A DNA stretch of 64,000 bases from Macquaria australasica (Eukaryota > Chordata > Actinopteri > Centrarchiformes > Percichthyidae), in assembly GCA_005408345.1 (NCBI GenBank), contig SEMN01001003.1, forward strand, positions 62,001 to 126,000, in the 5' to 3' direction. Both the position numbers and the translations under genes were made by a program. Below the pieces are notes generated by a model that did no database searches, was not told the origin of the DNA, and was given only the letters and a program-made list of their open reading frames with translations. Each line of letters begins with the position of its first letter. Within the stretch, counting starts at the first letter, position 1. Positions 25,701 through 37,700 of the stretch are shown piece after piece.

Positions 25701-28700
25701 TCCATGTTGGACTCTCCGGCTCCCCGTCCAATCAAGCAAAGTTGAACTTGACACAAAAGGTTTGAATGGATTTTCGTGAAGTGACTGAATTGAAGTGAAC
25801 TCAATTGATTTTAAATGTTACTCAGTTACATTTCATATGTTGTCATTTAAGGCTGCACAATTCAAGAAGAATATTAATCAGATTAACAAGTTCATTTCTT
25901 TTCTTTTAATTGTCGTTCTGCATATTTGCACATTTAAAATTCTTAGCGAATTTTGTGTTACAGTTTAGTACAAATCCCTGGTATTTGTCAGTATTGTGCA
26001 GCCCTAAAATAAGATAAAGCAGACTCCTTTTGTAATTAAAAACACTGAGAGCTTGTGTCTCTGGATCAGTAAGAAATATCTCTTCAGAGTAAAATATGAT
26101 ATAATATGCAGTTTAAATTAATTTGTTAACAAACCTTCGTCCTTTGGTGTTACGTTGCGGATGGTCATAAAGTGCCGTCGGCCATCTGTCCTGAAGTTAT
26201 ATTTTGGGCACTCTTTAAGCTCCCATGAGTCTTTGTACCATGTGACGGTGGCGTCGAAGGACAACTCGCACTCGAAGGTGGCACAGTGGCGTTCACTGAC
26301 CTCGATGCTTCTGATGCATTTAGTGAACTGAATTTGGTCGGCTAAAACCAGACAATCGGAGTTAACTTCTGATTTCACAATACTAGATAGATACTAGTTA
26401 GTTTATAACATCGACTATTTTATTGATTTGATGTTATTATTTACGTATTCAGACTTCTGTTTGGAGTCTTTGTAGTTTTGACTAAACGTTAAGTTCAGTA
26501 TTAAAGAAACACAGAACAAAAACAGGAAACAGAAATCCACAGAACACAAAAATAAACTGATCAGATGTGAACCAGCAGGTTGAAAGAGGTCAGTCAGAGT
26601 TTTGTTAGTTTGGAGTCGTACTGCTCACCTGTCTTGTAACCACCTCCTTATAAAGGAGTCGGACATGAGGACATGTTACAGACATACAGACAGGTGTCCT
26701 CCAGACAGGACAGGAAGGTCAAACGCTCAGACTCTTACCTGTGACGGTGAGCTTGGCGTTGGAGATGTGAGGACCACACACCACGCGGTAGTTGCCCTGA
26801 TCTTTGACCATGCAGTTCTTGATCTTCAGATAATGGCGGTCGCCCACACTGCTGATGTCGTACTTGTCGCTGTTGTCCAGTTTCTGGGTGCCTTTGTACC
26901 AGGTGAGAGTGATCTCCGGGTAGTTAATCCGGATCTTGCACTCGAAGGTGGCGGTCTGGTTCTCAGTTGTGGTCTGGTCGCTGATGTTCTCCATCACAGA
27001 GATGGGCTGAGGATTCAAAATCAGTTTGTTTACTTTACTTCAAATTCTAGTGACGATTGCAAAGTTTCCAGAAAGAAAAACAAACGGCAGGCTGAATTTT
27101 AGAGAACTGTGTCTAAATGATGTGCAACACATTTAGAACATTTTACAAAACGCTGTGTAAAATGTCCACTTGATGAGGTGATGTGTGACTGTCAGCTTGT
27201 TTCTCTGCCCCCTAGTGGCCAAAAATGGATGAATGCAGCTTTAAATGTGTCATAATCTCCTGATAAGGAGCTTCTGTGCTTTGTGTTCTGTGTTACACCA
27301 CACAGTGTTACTGTCACAATGTTTTCAGTATCTACAACTGATGTTTCGATGTGTAGAATCCGGATTTTGCCTGAACCAGGAATGTTATGACAAATTGGTA
27401 TCAGTTATAATTGTTGTGGAAAGCCTTTCCAAAAGAATGGAGACTGATTAAGGGTTTTGGAGTGTAGTATTCAATTTGATTACCCTATGACTGATCAGCT
27501 ACAGAGGAGTGATAGCAAGCAGGTGGTTATGGTGTTGGTTGTTTTTGGTTACCTCTGTGCCAACGCGTCCCTCCAGCTGCTGGATGAGTCGGGCCATGTC
27601 CTCCTCTTCAACCCGGCCGCCATGCTCCCCCTCCTCCAGCGGGAAAGACAACGGTTTACAAACGTAAACAAGGGCAACAACATCTTTATCTGCTACGCTT
27701 CATCTCTTTCTACACTGCTGTAATGAAATGCTTGTCCTAGTTCTCTTAGATACATTTCCTCTAAGGTACTTTAACAACCTGTGACTTAAAGGAATAGTTA
27801 GACACTTATTTGCTTTCTAGTGGAGAGTCAAATGTTCAGATTGATACCACTTTCATGTCTTTACGGTAAATATGAAGCTATAGCTAGAAGCCTGTTAGCT
27901 TAGCTTAGCATAAGGCTCTGTCCAAAGCAAACAAAATCCATTATCTTTCATTATCTTCTGTTTTCTCCCTCAGTCCATGTCTGTGCTGCTGTAACATAAT
28001 TCTGATCTCATCTTATCTTATTATTATTATAAATGTTTTGAGTAGCTGTATCTTCAAAGCCAAACTTTAATCCTAACATGAAATTTTGAATTCCACGCAA
28101 ACCACCACAGATGCGCTATATGTCTGCAATTTTCTCTCTCTCACCACTTTTCCAGACTCCATCTCCTTCTCTCTCTTCAGGAACTCGACGGCCTGCAGGA
28201 TGGCACGGTAGTCGTGGATGCCGTGCTCCCGCAGGATCCTCTCATAATCTTTGGGGTCTTGACCTCTTAGCAACTCTACAATATCGATCTCTTCGTCTTT
28301 CTTTGGACTCTTCTGCTTCGATGGAGTCCTGACAAATATCAAATACACAATCAGAGAAGGTATTTTCTTTTCAACAAGACCAGTACACAGAGATTGTGTG
28401 ACAAACAATCAATCGATCTGTCCTTGATGTCCACTGTTCTGTATCCCTGAAACACAGACTTTGACAAATAAAGAAATTAATCCTACAGAAAGAAAAGGTC
28501 CAGTACAATCATCATATCTTACTTCTTCAGCCTAGTCCTTATGTCTCCGAGTCCTTCCACTTCTTCCTTCTTGGTGACCTCCATCTCAGTGCTGCACTCA
28601 ATCTCCCCATGTTTGTTGGTGGCAACACATCTGTAGAGACCAGAGTCGGACTTGGTCACCTCTCTGATCTCCATTTTGGCATCCTGGCCCTTGTGCTCAA

Positions 28701-31700
28701 TGGAGATACGACCACCGGGGGTGATCTGCCTCCATTTGCCCTTCATCCACTTCACGCTGGGGATCGGGTCGCCTCCAATCTTGGCAATGAAGGTTGCGGT
28801 GCCCTCTGCAAAGAAAAAACAAAAAGCAAACATTTGGTTCATGTTATTTTGCGGATATATTGTATTATCTTATAAATGTTGCACTTTTTAAATGAATATA
28901 ATCTGCGAGAGGTTTCATCTTTCCTACAGTTCTTCGAAGGCATTTCTTCCGACACGTGACCCTTTAGTTCAGAACCTGAACTGTTTCCTCTGTTGTTTAG
29001 GTTATGGGGGTTGGAGTGATAAATAGTTCTTCTAACTTTTGTCTTTGATATGGACATATCATACCACATCTACAAGTGGTACATACCCAATGTCTACCCA
29101 TGATTAAACTTGTTAGGGATCTGTATCTACTTTGTACTATCCAGACAAAAGTACACACAACAAACATGACAAAAACACACAATATACATACAATACACAA
29201 ATGCACTTATACAAACACAAAAATAACAATAATTATAAAGTCGATATATCAAGTTTCACATCATTTCAATTTTATTTGTTTCTCAAATATTTCATACACT
29301 GCAAAAAAGGAATTTCAAGAAAGTAAAAATTCCTTGTTTAAATTTGACTTATTTTTTTGTCTAAAAAGAAAAATAATCGTGTCAAGCATGTTTTACATTA
29401 GAAAAATTATCTCATTTTAAGAAAATATATCTAGCTTTGTCTTAATAAGATATTTCAGCTAATACTGAGCTAGATTTAACCAGTAACTAGCTACAACAAT
29501 GGTTTCCATAATATTCCAGCAGAGGAACAAGATTGTTTTACTTATTTTAAGAATAAGACCTCTTGCACTTCTCAATTTAAGAAGCGAAATCTAAGTAAGA
29601 TGAAATATCTTAAATCAAGGCAATATATGCTTGTTTTTTGTCTGACAAGATATTTCTTCACCAGGCAGTTTTTATGTTAGAGCATTTCACTTGTTTCAAG
29701 CTTTTTAGTCTTCAAATATTTAAAAAAAAATACTATAACTTGTTACTGAGATTTTATTACTGGTTCTGAGTAACTTAATGCTTGAAACTAGAATTACCAG
29801 AATTAACTCCCCCAAATTAACAGGGTTCGTACAAAGTCTTGAAAGTGTGGAAAATACTTAATTTTCACCGTTTTCAAGGTTAGGAACATGCTTGAATTTG
29901 AATATACTCCTTGAATACTTGATTTTCAACATTTCAACATCTGGTGTTTCATCTACAATCACTCATGTCCAACCGGTCGAGGCAGATGACCGCCCACCCA
30001 GAGCCTAGTTCTGCTCGAGGTTTCTACCTGTTAAAGGGAGTTTTTCCTTGCCACTGTCTCCTAGTGCTGCTCATGGTGGGAATTGTTGGGTCTCTGTAAA
30101 TATAAAGAGTCGGTCTAGACCTGCTCTATATGAAAAAGTGCCCTGAGATAACTTTGTTATGATATGGCGCTATATAAATAAAATTGAATTGAATGTAAAC
30201 CTAAAATCTTTTAATGTTTGAAATGAAACGATCCCGTCACCATATTTGTTTGTTGTCTCCTGGTATTTATAGGCACAATTTAGATGTGATGACAAACGCT
30301 TCGAGAGTCTGGACATTTTTGGTTTAGGTACCTTGAAAGTGCTTGACTTTTACAGTAAACCCTGTTTATTATAAGAAGGTTTAAAGCACTGTTACATTTC
30401 TTGCCATAGATCTTAAATTTACATTTTCACCTTGACCACCAATGGTCTTTATGTTATGTAACTATAAAGAGGTAAAAAGAAATGTGAGATTAATGTCTGT
30501 CTACTCAAGGCAGTATGGTGGTGCAGTGGATAGCACTGTTGCGTCACAGACAGAAGGTTCCTGGTTTGACTCCACTGGTCGGCTACTTCTTTTAAGCACA
30601 ATATACTATTTGTTCCACTGTAAATTCTAGGTTCTGTAGCCTTATTTCAGGACAATAGTACTAAATTTAAGCACATCTTCCAAGCACAATTTGCTTAAAT
30701 TTTGGCATTATGGTCTTTCAGTGGCTAGACTGTTTTGCTAGTTTTAAGAATTCTAGCCAAGCAAAATTTGCTCACCCCATTGGCAGATTGTTTTGCTCAA
30801 TACAAGACAATTTGATTATTTCTTGTTATTATTATTTCTAGTAGGGCTGTTTTTGCAGTGTAGAACAAATAAAGATTCATATGAAAAAAGATTCCCTGGT
30901 AATGTTATGATAAGCCTTGTCAAGTGTCACAAATTTTAGCTCAATCCACCATTCTGCAAGAACAAGAATGGAGACTGGTAATGCTTTTCCTAGCTTCCAG
31001 TAGCACTGAGTTAATGTTAATGAGAAACTAGCCTGTTAATCCAAACGTCTAACAGTCTACTTACTCTCTGCGACAGAAATGTTTTTGGGTTCCTCGATGA
31101 AGAAAAGGTTGTCGAGCCTTTTGACTGGGGCAGCTGCAGCTGGGGCAGCAGCTTCGGTTGGGGCAGCCTTGACTCCTTTGTCTGAAAAGAAATCGTGAAG
31201 GTGAGTGCAGTGTTGCTACATTTGACTGACACCAGGTAGCCCAATCAGAGCCTCAAACACGCTGAATTGTCATTAAAGTAGTTTATTAGTATATTTATCC
31301 CAAAACCACAGTTACAATAGTGAAAAATTGTTTAAGTCTGTTAGATAAAGTTATACCAATGTAAAAAGGCTTTACTTGTTTGAACAGATGTAAACTTTTA
31401 CAAGGCTTTTTGTCACAGAGTTGACCAAATAATAATTTAAATAAAATGGATAAAAAAGTTTCATCCTAGTAGTAATAACCTGAAAATAACATTTGGTGTT
31501 GCCTGTCATATCAGCCATTGTATGTGAAGCCTATTAAACTCAGTAAACACAGAGAGAGGACAGGTAGTAAACAGTCATCACACAGGCTTGTCAGCAAGAT
31601 GTAAAAATGTCATTGTTCACAAACGGATTACATTACCTTTCACGGTGACCCTGGACTTGCAGAAGTCACTGCCAGTAGCGTTGCTGGCCTTGCAGAGGTA

Positions 31701-34700
31701 ATCCCCTGCATCAGTGTTTGAGACTGGGTTGACCTCCAGACAGGCCGTCCCGCCAACAAATGTGATTCTGGTGTTTCCGCTGGACTTCAGCTCCCTCCTG
31801 TCCTTCATCCACTGGATGGTCAGTGGAGGAGAGCCACTGACATGGCATTTGAGGCTCAGCTTCTCCCCCTCGCTCACCGTCACTGGCTCCAGAAGGATGT
31901 CAAACTTTGGAGCCTGGCCAGTTTCTGAAGGAATGATTGGAAAGAAGCAGGACAACTACAGATACTTGCTTTTCAAACAGTAACATGATAGGCAGGACAT
32001 TGAAACCTCCCCTGCAGACTTTGGCAGAAACCTTTAGAGGGAAACCAGACTAAGAAGTCTTTGTATTCAATCCTGCAAGAACACGTACCTGAGATGGACC
32101 AAACAGACTAAAAAGAAATGTGTTTATCCATCACTTGTTTCTGTTCTGCCTCCAGTTAGTTTGAAGAAAGTTATAGCTCTCTGTCTGTAATGTAGCTCTG
32201 AGACTGCTGGGAAAACCTCTGATTAAAAATCAACAGACTCCATATTGACAGTCTCTAAGGGCCCAGCCCAGTCACACCAACATTTATCATGGTGAAAAAT
32301 GGAGGAAGCTATCATATAAGCTTTGTGGGGCCATCCAGTTTAATCTGCTCTGCTGGAGTATAAACAGCTCCACAGAAGGGATGCAGTATTATCTGCAGTT
32401 GGTTGGATGGTACAGTCGTACAAATGTTTCTTGAATTAAACATTTTAACTTGTCCAATCAGCGACCAAAATTATAGTTAATTGGTAACAAACCAGCTAGC
32501 TTGTCAAGTTATTTTGACTGGCTATCGGCAGCATGTTCCTGGTCAGCTGGCCAGCCAAAGTAACTCGCCAACTGGCTCCACAAGTAGTCAATACATCACC
32601 AAGTTTCCAGCACCACCTGTGTCACGAGGACACGTAGCTGAATTTTACTGTGCCACTTTCTGGTGTGACCAAACACAAAAATGTTCAAGGCAGACATTTG
32701 CTGCATGTTGATAGGCTGACTAACGATGCAGCATGTATTGCTCATGTTATCAGACTGTTCTCAGTTCCCGATGTCTTATCTTGATGTCTATCTTGCACAG
32801 ACCCAGATCTATTTAAGGTGGAACAACTGCACCGAGGTAGACTAGACAGCATGGATCTGAGACCCAGTTGGGTTGGGTCCTCTGGTTTTTGGGAGAAAGA
32901 TTTTACTTGAAGATCATTTAACTTTCAAAGGAACACACTACAAAACATAAAGCCCAATCATGATCAGTTTTAGATAAATTATTGAAAAATGTCAAATAAT
33001 GAAGATAAATCGACACACTCATACCTGAGATGGTGAGAGAAACCCGATATGAAACTTTTCCAGCTTCATTGGAGGCCGAGCAGCTGTAAACACCGCTGTC
33101 AGAGCTGTCAGAGTCTCTGACACACAGCACAGCCATGTTGGTCTTGAAGCTGACATCATATTTGTCAGAGCCATAGATTTCATTGTTGTCCTTGTACCAG
33201 GTGATGGTCAGTGGCTGGGAGCCAGACACCCGACCCTCCATCTTCACCGTCTTACCCACAGAGTCCACCATGGACTCTGAGGGCTTCTTGGTGAAGTTTG
33301 GTGGGACTTTGCGCTCTGTTAGTGGGGGAGAAAGTGAAGAAAATCAGGCCATGTTGTGACATGTGAAAATGGTTCGAAACTTAAATCTACGTATCATTCA
33401 CCAGGCCACCAGGCCTTTGCATCAGAGAAAACAGAGAGCCACAGCACGTAAGACAACATAAAAACAACCTGCAACACAAAAGCAGACAAATACAGAATAT
33501 CTATCCTATTAACAAATACTTCCACCTCTGTATGAATCCCTTTATGAAACAAGCAAATATTTATCTGACCCAACCATAACAACATGGAAAACATGCTCTC
33601 AAGGACCTCTAATACATTATACTTTTTTTTCCAAACCTAACAAACACAGGACCAGCCAACCCTAAACACAACAACAACATAACCCAAGACTTTTTAGATG
33701 TTACGAAATTCCTTCTAGTGACCAACAAACACAGGACCAGAGGAAGCGATAACTACACCAGAGATTAGCATTAGTAACTGGAATCACATGTGGGGAATGA
33801 GTGAGATGGATGGAAATGTGTTGGTTACTGTGTTACCTATTTTAACATGAGCATGACAGGTGTCAGTTCCTTCAGCATTGGAAATTTCGCAAGTGTATTT
33901 TCCCGCGACTTCGGCTCGATCGCTGTCGAGGACCTCCAGAATGCAGGAGGAGTCTGTGGTTTTGACGTTGTACTGGTAAGAAGCCCAGATCAGCTTGTTG
34001 TCCTTCTTCCATGTTACGTAGACCCTCTGGCTGCCGGTGTAAGTGCACTCCAGCCTCAAGGGTTTACCCAACTCATGACAGACGTCCTCCAGTTTCTTGA
34101 CAAATCGAACAGGTTCTGAGAGAAGCAATGTTGAAATCAGTCATAGAAACTACTGATCTTTACATGTTGAGGATGAAAGACTATGTGATGCGCAATATCC
34201 GAAGAAATCTGTGGATGTGAATGGCTATGAGAGAGAGGCAATGTGAATGGAGGAAGATTTACCTGTACATGAAAGTAAGAAAGGTTACAGACATTGGAAA
34301 GGCTATGTGAGTGGTACTGGTAATTATAGGAATTGTTCACTTCATGCATAAAATGAATGATGAGAACTACAAGCACTGTTGTTGGTTAGTTTTACCTAGT
34401 TTGACATAAGCATAGCAGATATCAGAGCCTTCGGCATTGGAAATTTTGCAAGTGTATCTTCCATGAGCTTCTTCTCGGTCACTGTTGAGGACTTCTACCA
34501 CGCAGCTGCAGTCTGTGGTCTTGACATTGTACTGATAAGAGGCCCAGATCAGACTGCCATCTTTCCTCCAGCTCACATTCACTCTTGGGCAACCGGTGAA
34601 CGCAACTCTAAGTGTCAGCGGTTGGCCGACTCGGAACGTGGTGTTTTCCAGCTTCCTGATGAAGCGAGCAGGTTCTGTGAGAAGCAGTGATGGTTGTTAG

Positions 34701-37700
34701 ATGCAAAGGTGATGGTGAGAAAGCAGAAGCAAACATGAATACTGAATTATAATTCACTGATGAAATTCAATTAATTTAATTATGTGAAGTGCTGAATAAC
34801 GTATAGAGTTGCACAATGTTTTTACTCAGTGTTTCTTCCATTTATCTTTCTGAAAACATGTCTACAATCAAAGACTCATGATGTCATCTTGTTTTATTAA
34901 ATTTGTTTGTCAGGGTCCATGACAAAAACCATGAATCTCAAGCAAAGACAGCAAATGCTTCATTCTTGAAGCTACTATCCATTTGCAGCCTAGGTAGACA
35001 CAAAACTTCCATTTATCTTAAAGAGCCTGGATGCGAACTTGGGACATTGTTGTTCATAGTCGCCCATAATTTATGACCATTTGGACTGCATCTGTAGACT
35101 GTACTGTAAGAAATATTTTGGGACACATCCACTTATACAGACACCCAAAGTTGTATAATCAGAACCACATGCACTGTCCATTTGCACTTCCGTTTTGGAT
35201 TGAATCCAGCCCTTTAGAATATAAATCAAAAAAACCTCAGTAATTTTTTTCAGCTTTTCAGAAAGGCAGATGGAAGACACCCTTTTTGAAAATTGTAGAA
35301 TGAAAACCAGTGGAACAGAAGGTAGTCAGGGAGTAGGATGAAACTTCTGCTTTCCATGTATTAGCAAACATTTGATGTTCAGTGTTAGTGAATGAGATGA
35401 CTGTTGATGAGATGAGTGCTGTGGTGGGTCGTGGAGGTTATACCTTTCTTAGAGGTTTTACAAATGACATTAGCGTCACACATGGCAGAACCTTCTGCAT
35501 TAGAAACTTGACAAGAGTAGAACCCAGCTGCCTCTTCTCTGTCACTATTGAGAACTTCCAAAATGCATGAGGAATCGGTGGTCTTGACGTTGTATTTGTA
35601 TGAAGCCCAGATTGGCTTGCCGTCCTTCATCCAGCTCACATGCACTCGCTTACTGCCGGTGTACGTGCACGTCAGACTCAATGGATCGCCCAGGCGGTAT
35701 GATGTGTCTTCAAACTTTTTCACAAAGTGCACAGGTTCTGAGAGAAGCAATATCGATGTTAGTCATATCATATAGCCTGGACTGTTAGCAAATCAGTGAG
35801 TATGTTAGAAAGGAAGTTACCTAGTCTGACATGAGCATGACAAATAGCAGAGCTATTAGCACTGGATATTTCACAGGAATATCTCCCAGCAGCCTCTTCT
35901 CTGTCACTGTTGAGAACCTCCAAGACACAGGAGTCATTTGTAGTCTTGACGTTGTACTTGTAGGAAGCCCAGATTGGCTTGCTGTCTTTTGTCCAACTCA
36001 CATGCACGTGCTGGCTGCCCGTGTACGTGACCTGAAGCTTCAGAGGCTGGCCAACCCTAAAGGTCAAATCCTCCAGCTTTTTCACAAAGTGCACAGGTTC
36101 TAGGAGAGGCAAGGACGTTAGCTGTTAGTTGCCTGTCAACTATTGAGAAACATGAGTGAGATTATGTGAAATAGAGTTAGCAACTAACTATAATACTCAT
36201 CAATATAACTACAAATAAGGCTCATTGTTTTCAGCTTTTACTGATTTTCAACAAAAAAAATACAGATTTAAAACTAGATTTTTTTCCCCCTGAAATTAAG
36301 ATTCACTGCAGTTAACTGTAAATTGGGTCCTCTGGTGGTGTGGTCGGCTCAGGAATTGAAGGCAAAAGTGGAGAGAGATAACTAAAGAGTTCAGTCCCTC
36401 CATGTAAGTTTAAAAAAAGTGATAAACAATGTTTTATACTGCAAATAGTATTTCTGTAATCTGATTTTTGTGTTAGTGATATTTTTCATGCAGTTTTCAC
36501 CAAATTCTTTAAATATTCAATATATTTAAGATGAATTAGTGTTTATTTTTATAGTGTATAATGTTCACAGAATAGACTAATGCCACAAATCTTAGCATTA
36601 ATAGGCATACCTAATTGTCCTTAGATGCATTCCCAATACCAATAAATTCATGTTTTGGTTGAAAAAATAAAAACCAAAAAAAATGAGCCCTCACTAACAC
36701 CCTTCGTGTTTGATGTTTTACCTAGTTTGACCTGTGCATGGCAGACAGCAGTGTTCTCAGAGTTAGAAATTTCGCAGGAGTATCTCCCTGCTGCTTCTAG
36801 CCGGTCACTGTTGAGGACCTCCAATACACAGGAATTATCTGTGGTCTTGACGTTGTACTTGTAGGAGGCCCAGATTGGTTTGCCATCCTTTCTCCAGCTC
36901 ACATAGACCCTGGGGCTGGCACTGTAAGCGCAGTACAGTGATAGGGGCTGGCCGATTCTGAAAGTGGTGTCTTCCAGCTCTTTTAGAAAGTGCACAGGTT
37001 CTACAGGAGGCAATGATGATGTTAGTTGCATGTTTTTTATGTTACAGCAAGCAATTGAATGTTTATGTGAAAGGACTTGTCTGCAGGGGATTTGCTAGAT
37101 TTTATGATTTTTGACATTTGAATATCCAAATGAACTGAAATCAACAAAAATGATGGTCATGAGGTGCATTTGTTAGTGGCTTTACCTATCTTAACTATAG
37201 CATGGCAGATATCAGTGCCCTCTGAATTGGAAATCTCACATGAGTATTTCCCGACAGCTTCCCGACTGTCACTGTTGAGAACATCCAGGGTGCTGGAGAA
37301 GTTGGTAGTTTTAACGTTGTATTTGTACGATGCCCAGATGGGTTTGCCATCCTTCATCCAGCTGACATAAATCCTCTGGCTGCCGGTGAATGTGCACTCC
37401 AGCGTCAGTGGGTGTCCAATTTTATAGTAGGTGTTTCTCAGTTTTCTCACAAAGTGAACTGGTTCTAAGAAATCAATTAGCAATGGTGGTGTTAGACAAT
37501 ATGATCAATGGTAACCTTTTAAACAAGTTGGTTACATGACATTAGTATGGTATGGTATGGAAGTGCAAATCATTCAAGTGATTTTTAAATCCCTGTAATG
37601 AGGTAATGAGATGAGTTGCTAAGGTGGTTTACCTAGTTTGACATTAGCATGACAGATATCGATTCCTTCAGCGTTAGAAATTTCACATGTGTATCTTCCA

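Larger units (their letters stand above)
29295..30862. mobile_element. inverted-repeat element with nested insertions
   Basis: Perfect 13-base terminal inverted repeats, tacactgcaaaaa at 29295-29307 and its complement at 30850-30862. The interior is AT-rich with 'aagatatttc' and 'cttgttttttgtctgac' phrases and no transposase. It carries the dispersed repeat 29968-30194 and the SINE 30509-30574, which landed later. Confidence 0.65.
28806..31064. other. intron between the Ala-rich linker and I80
   Basis: 2,259 bases, second longest intron in the window. About 1.57 kb of it is a single inverted-repeat element (29295-30862) with two other repeats inside. No exon seen. Confidence 0.7.

Noticed and set aside
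26602..27102. Plus-strand frame of 166 codons opposite I81
   Set aside because: It is the exact antisense of the I81 exon, with no homology of its own.
28839..29420. Several open frames of 60-114 codons in the intron before I80
   Set aside because: AT-rich chance frames, Lys/Asn/Ile-biased, without splice sites in phase or any domain.
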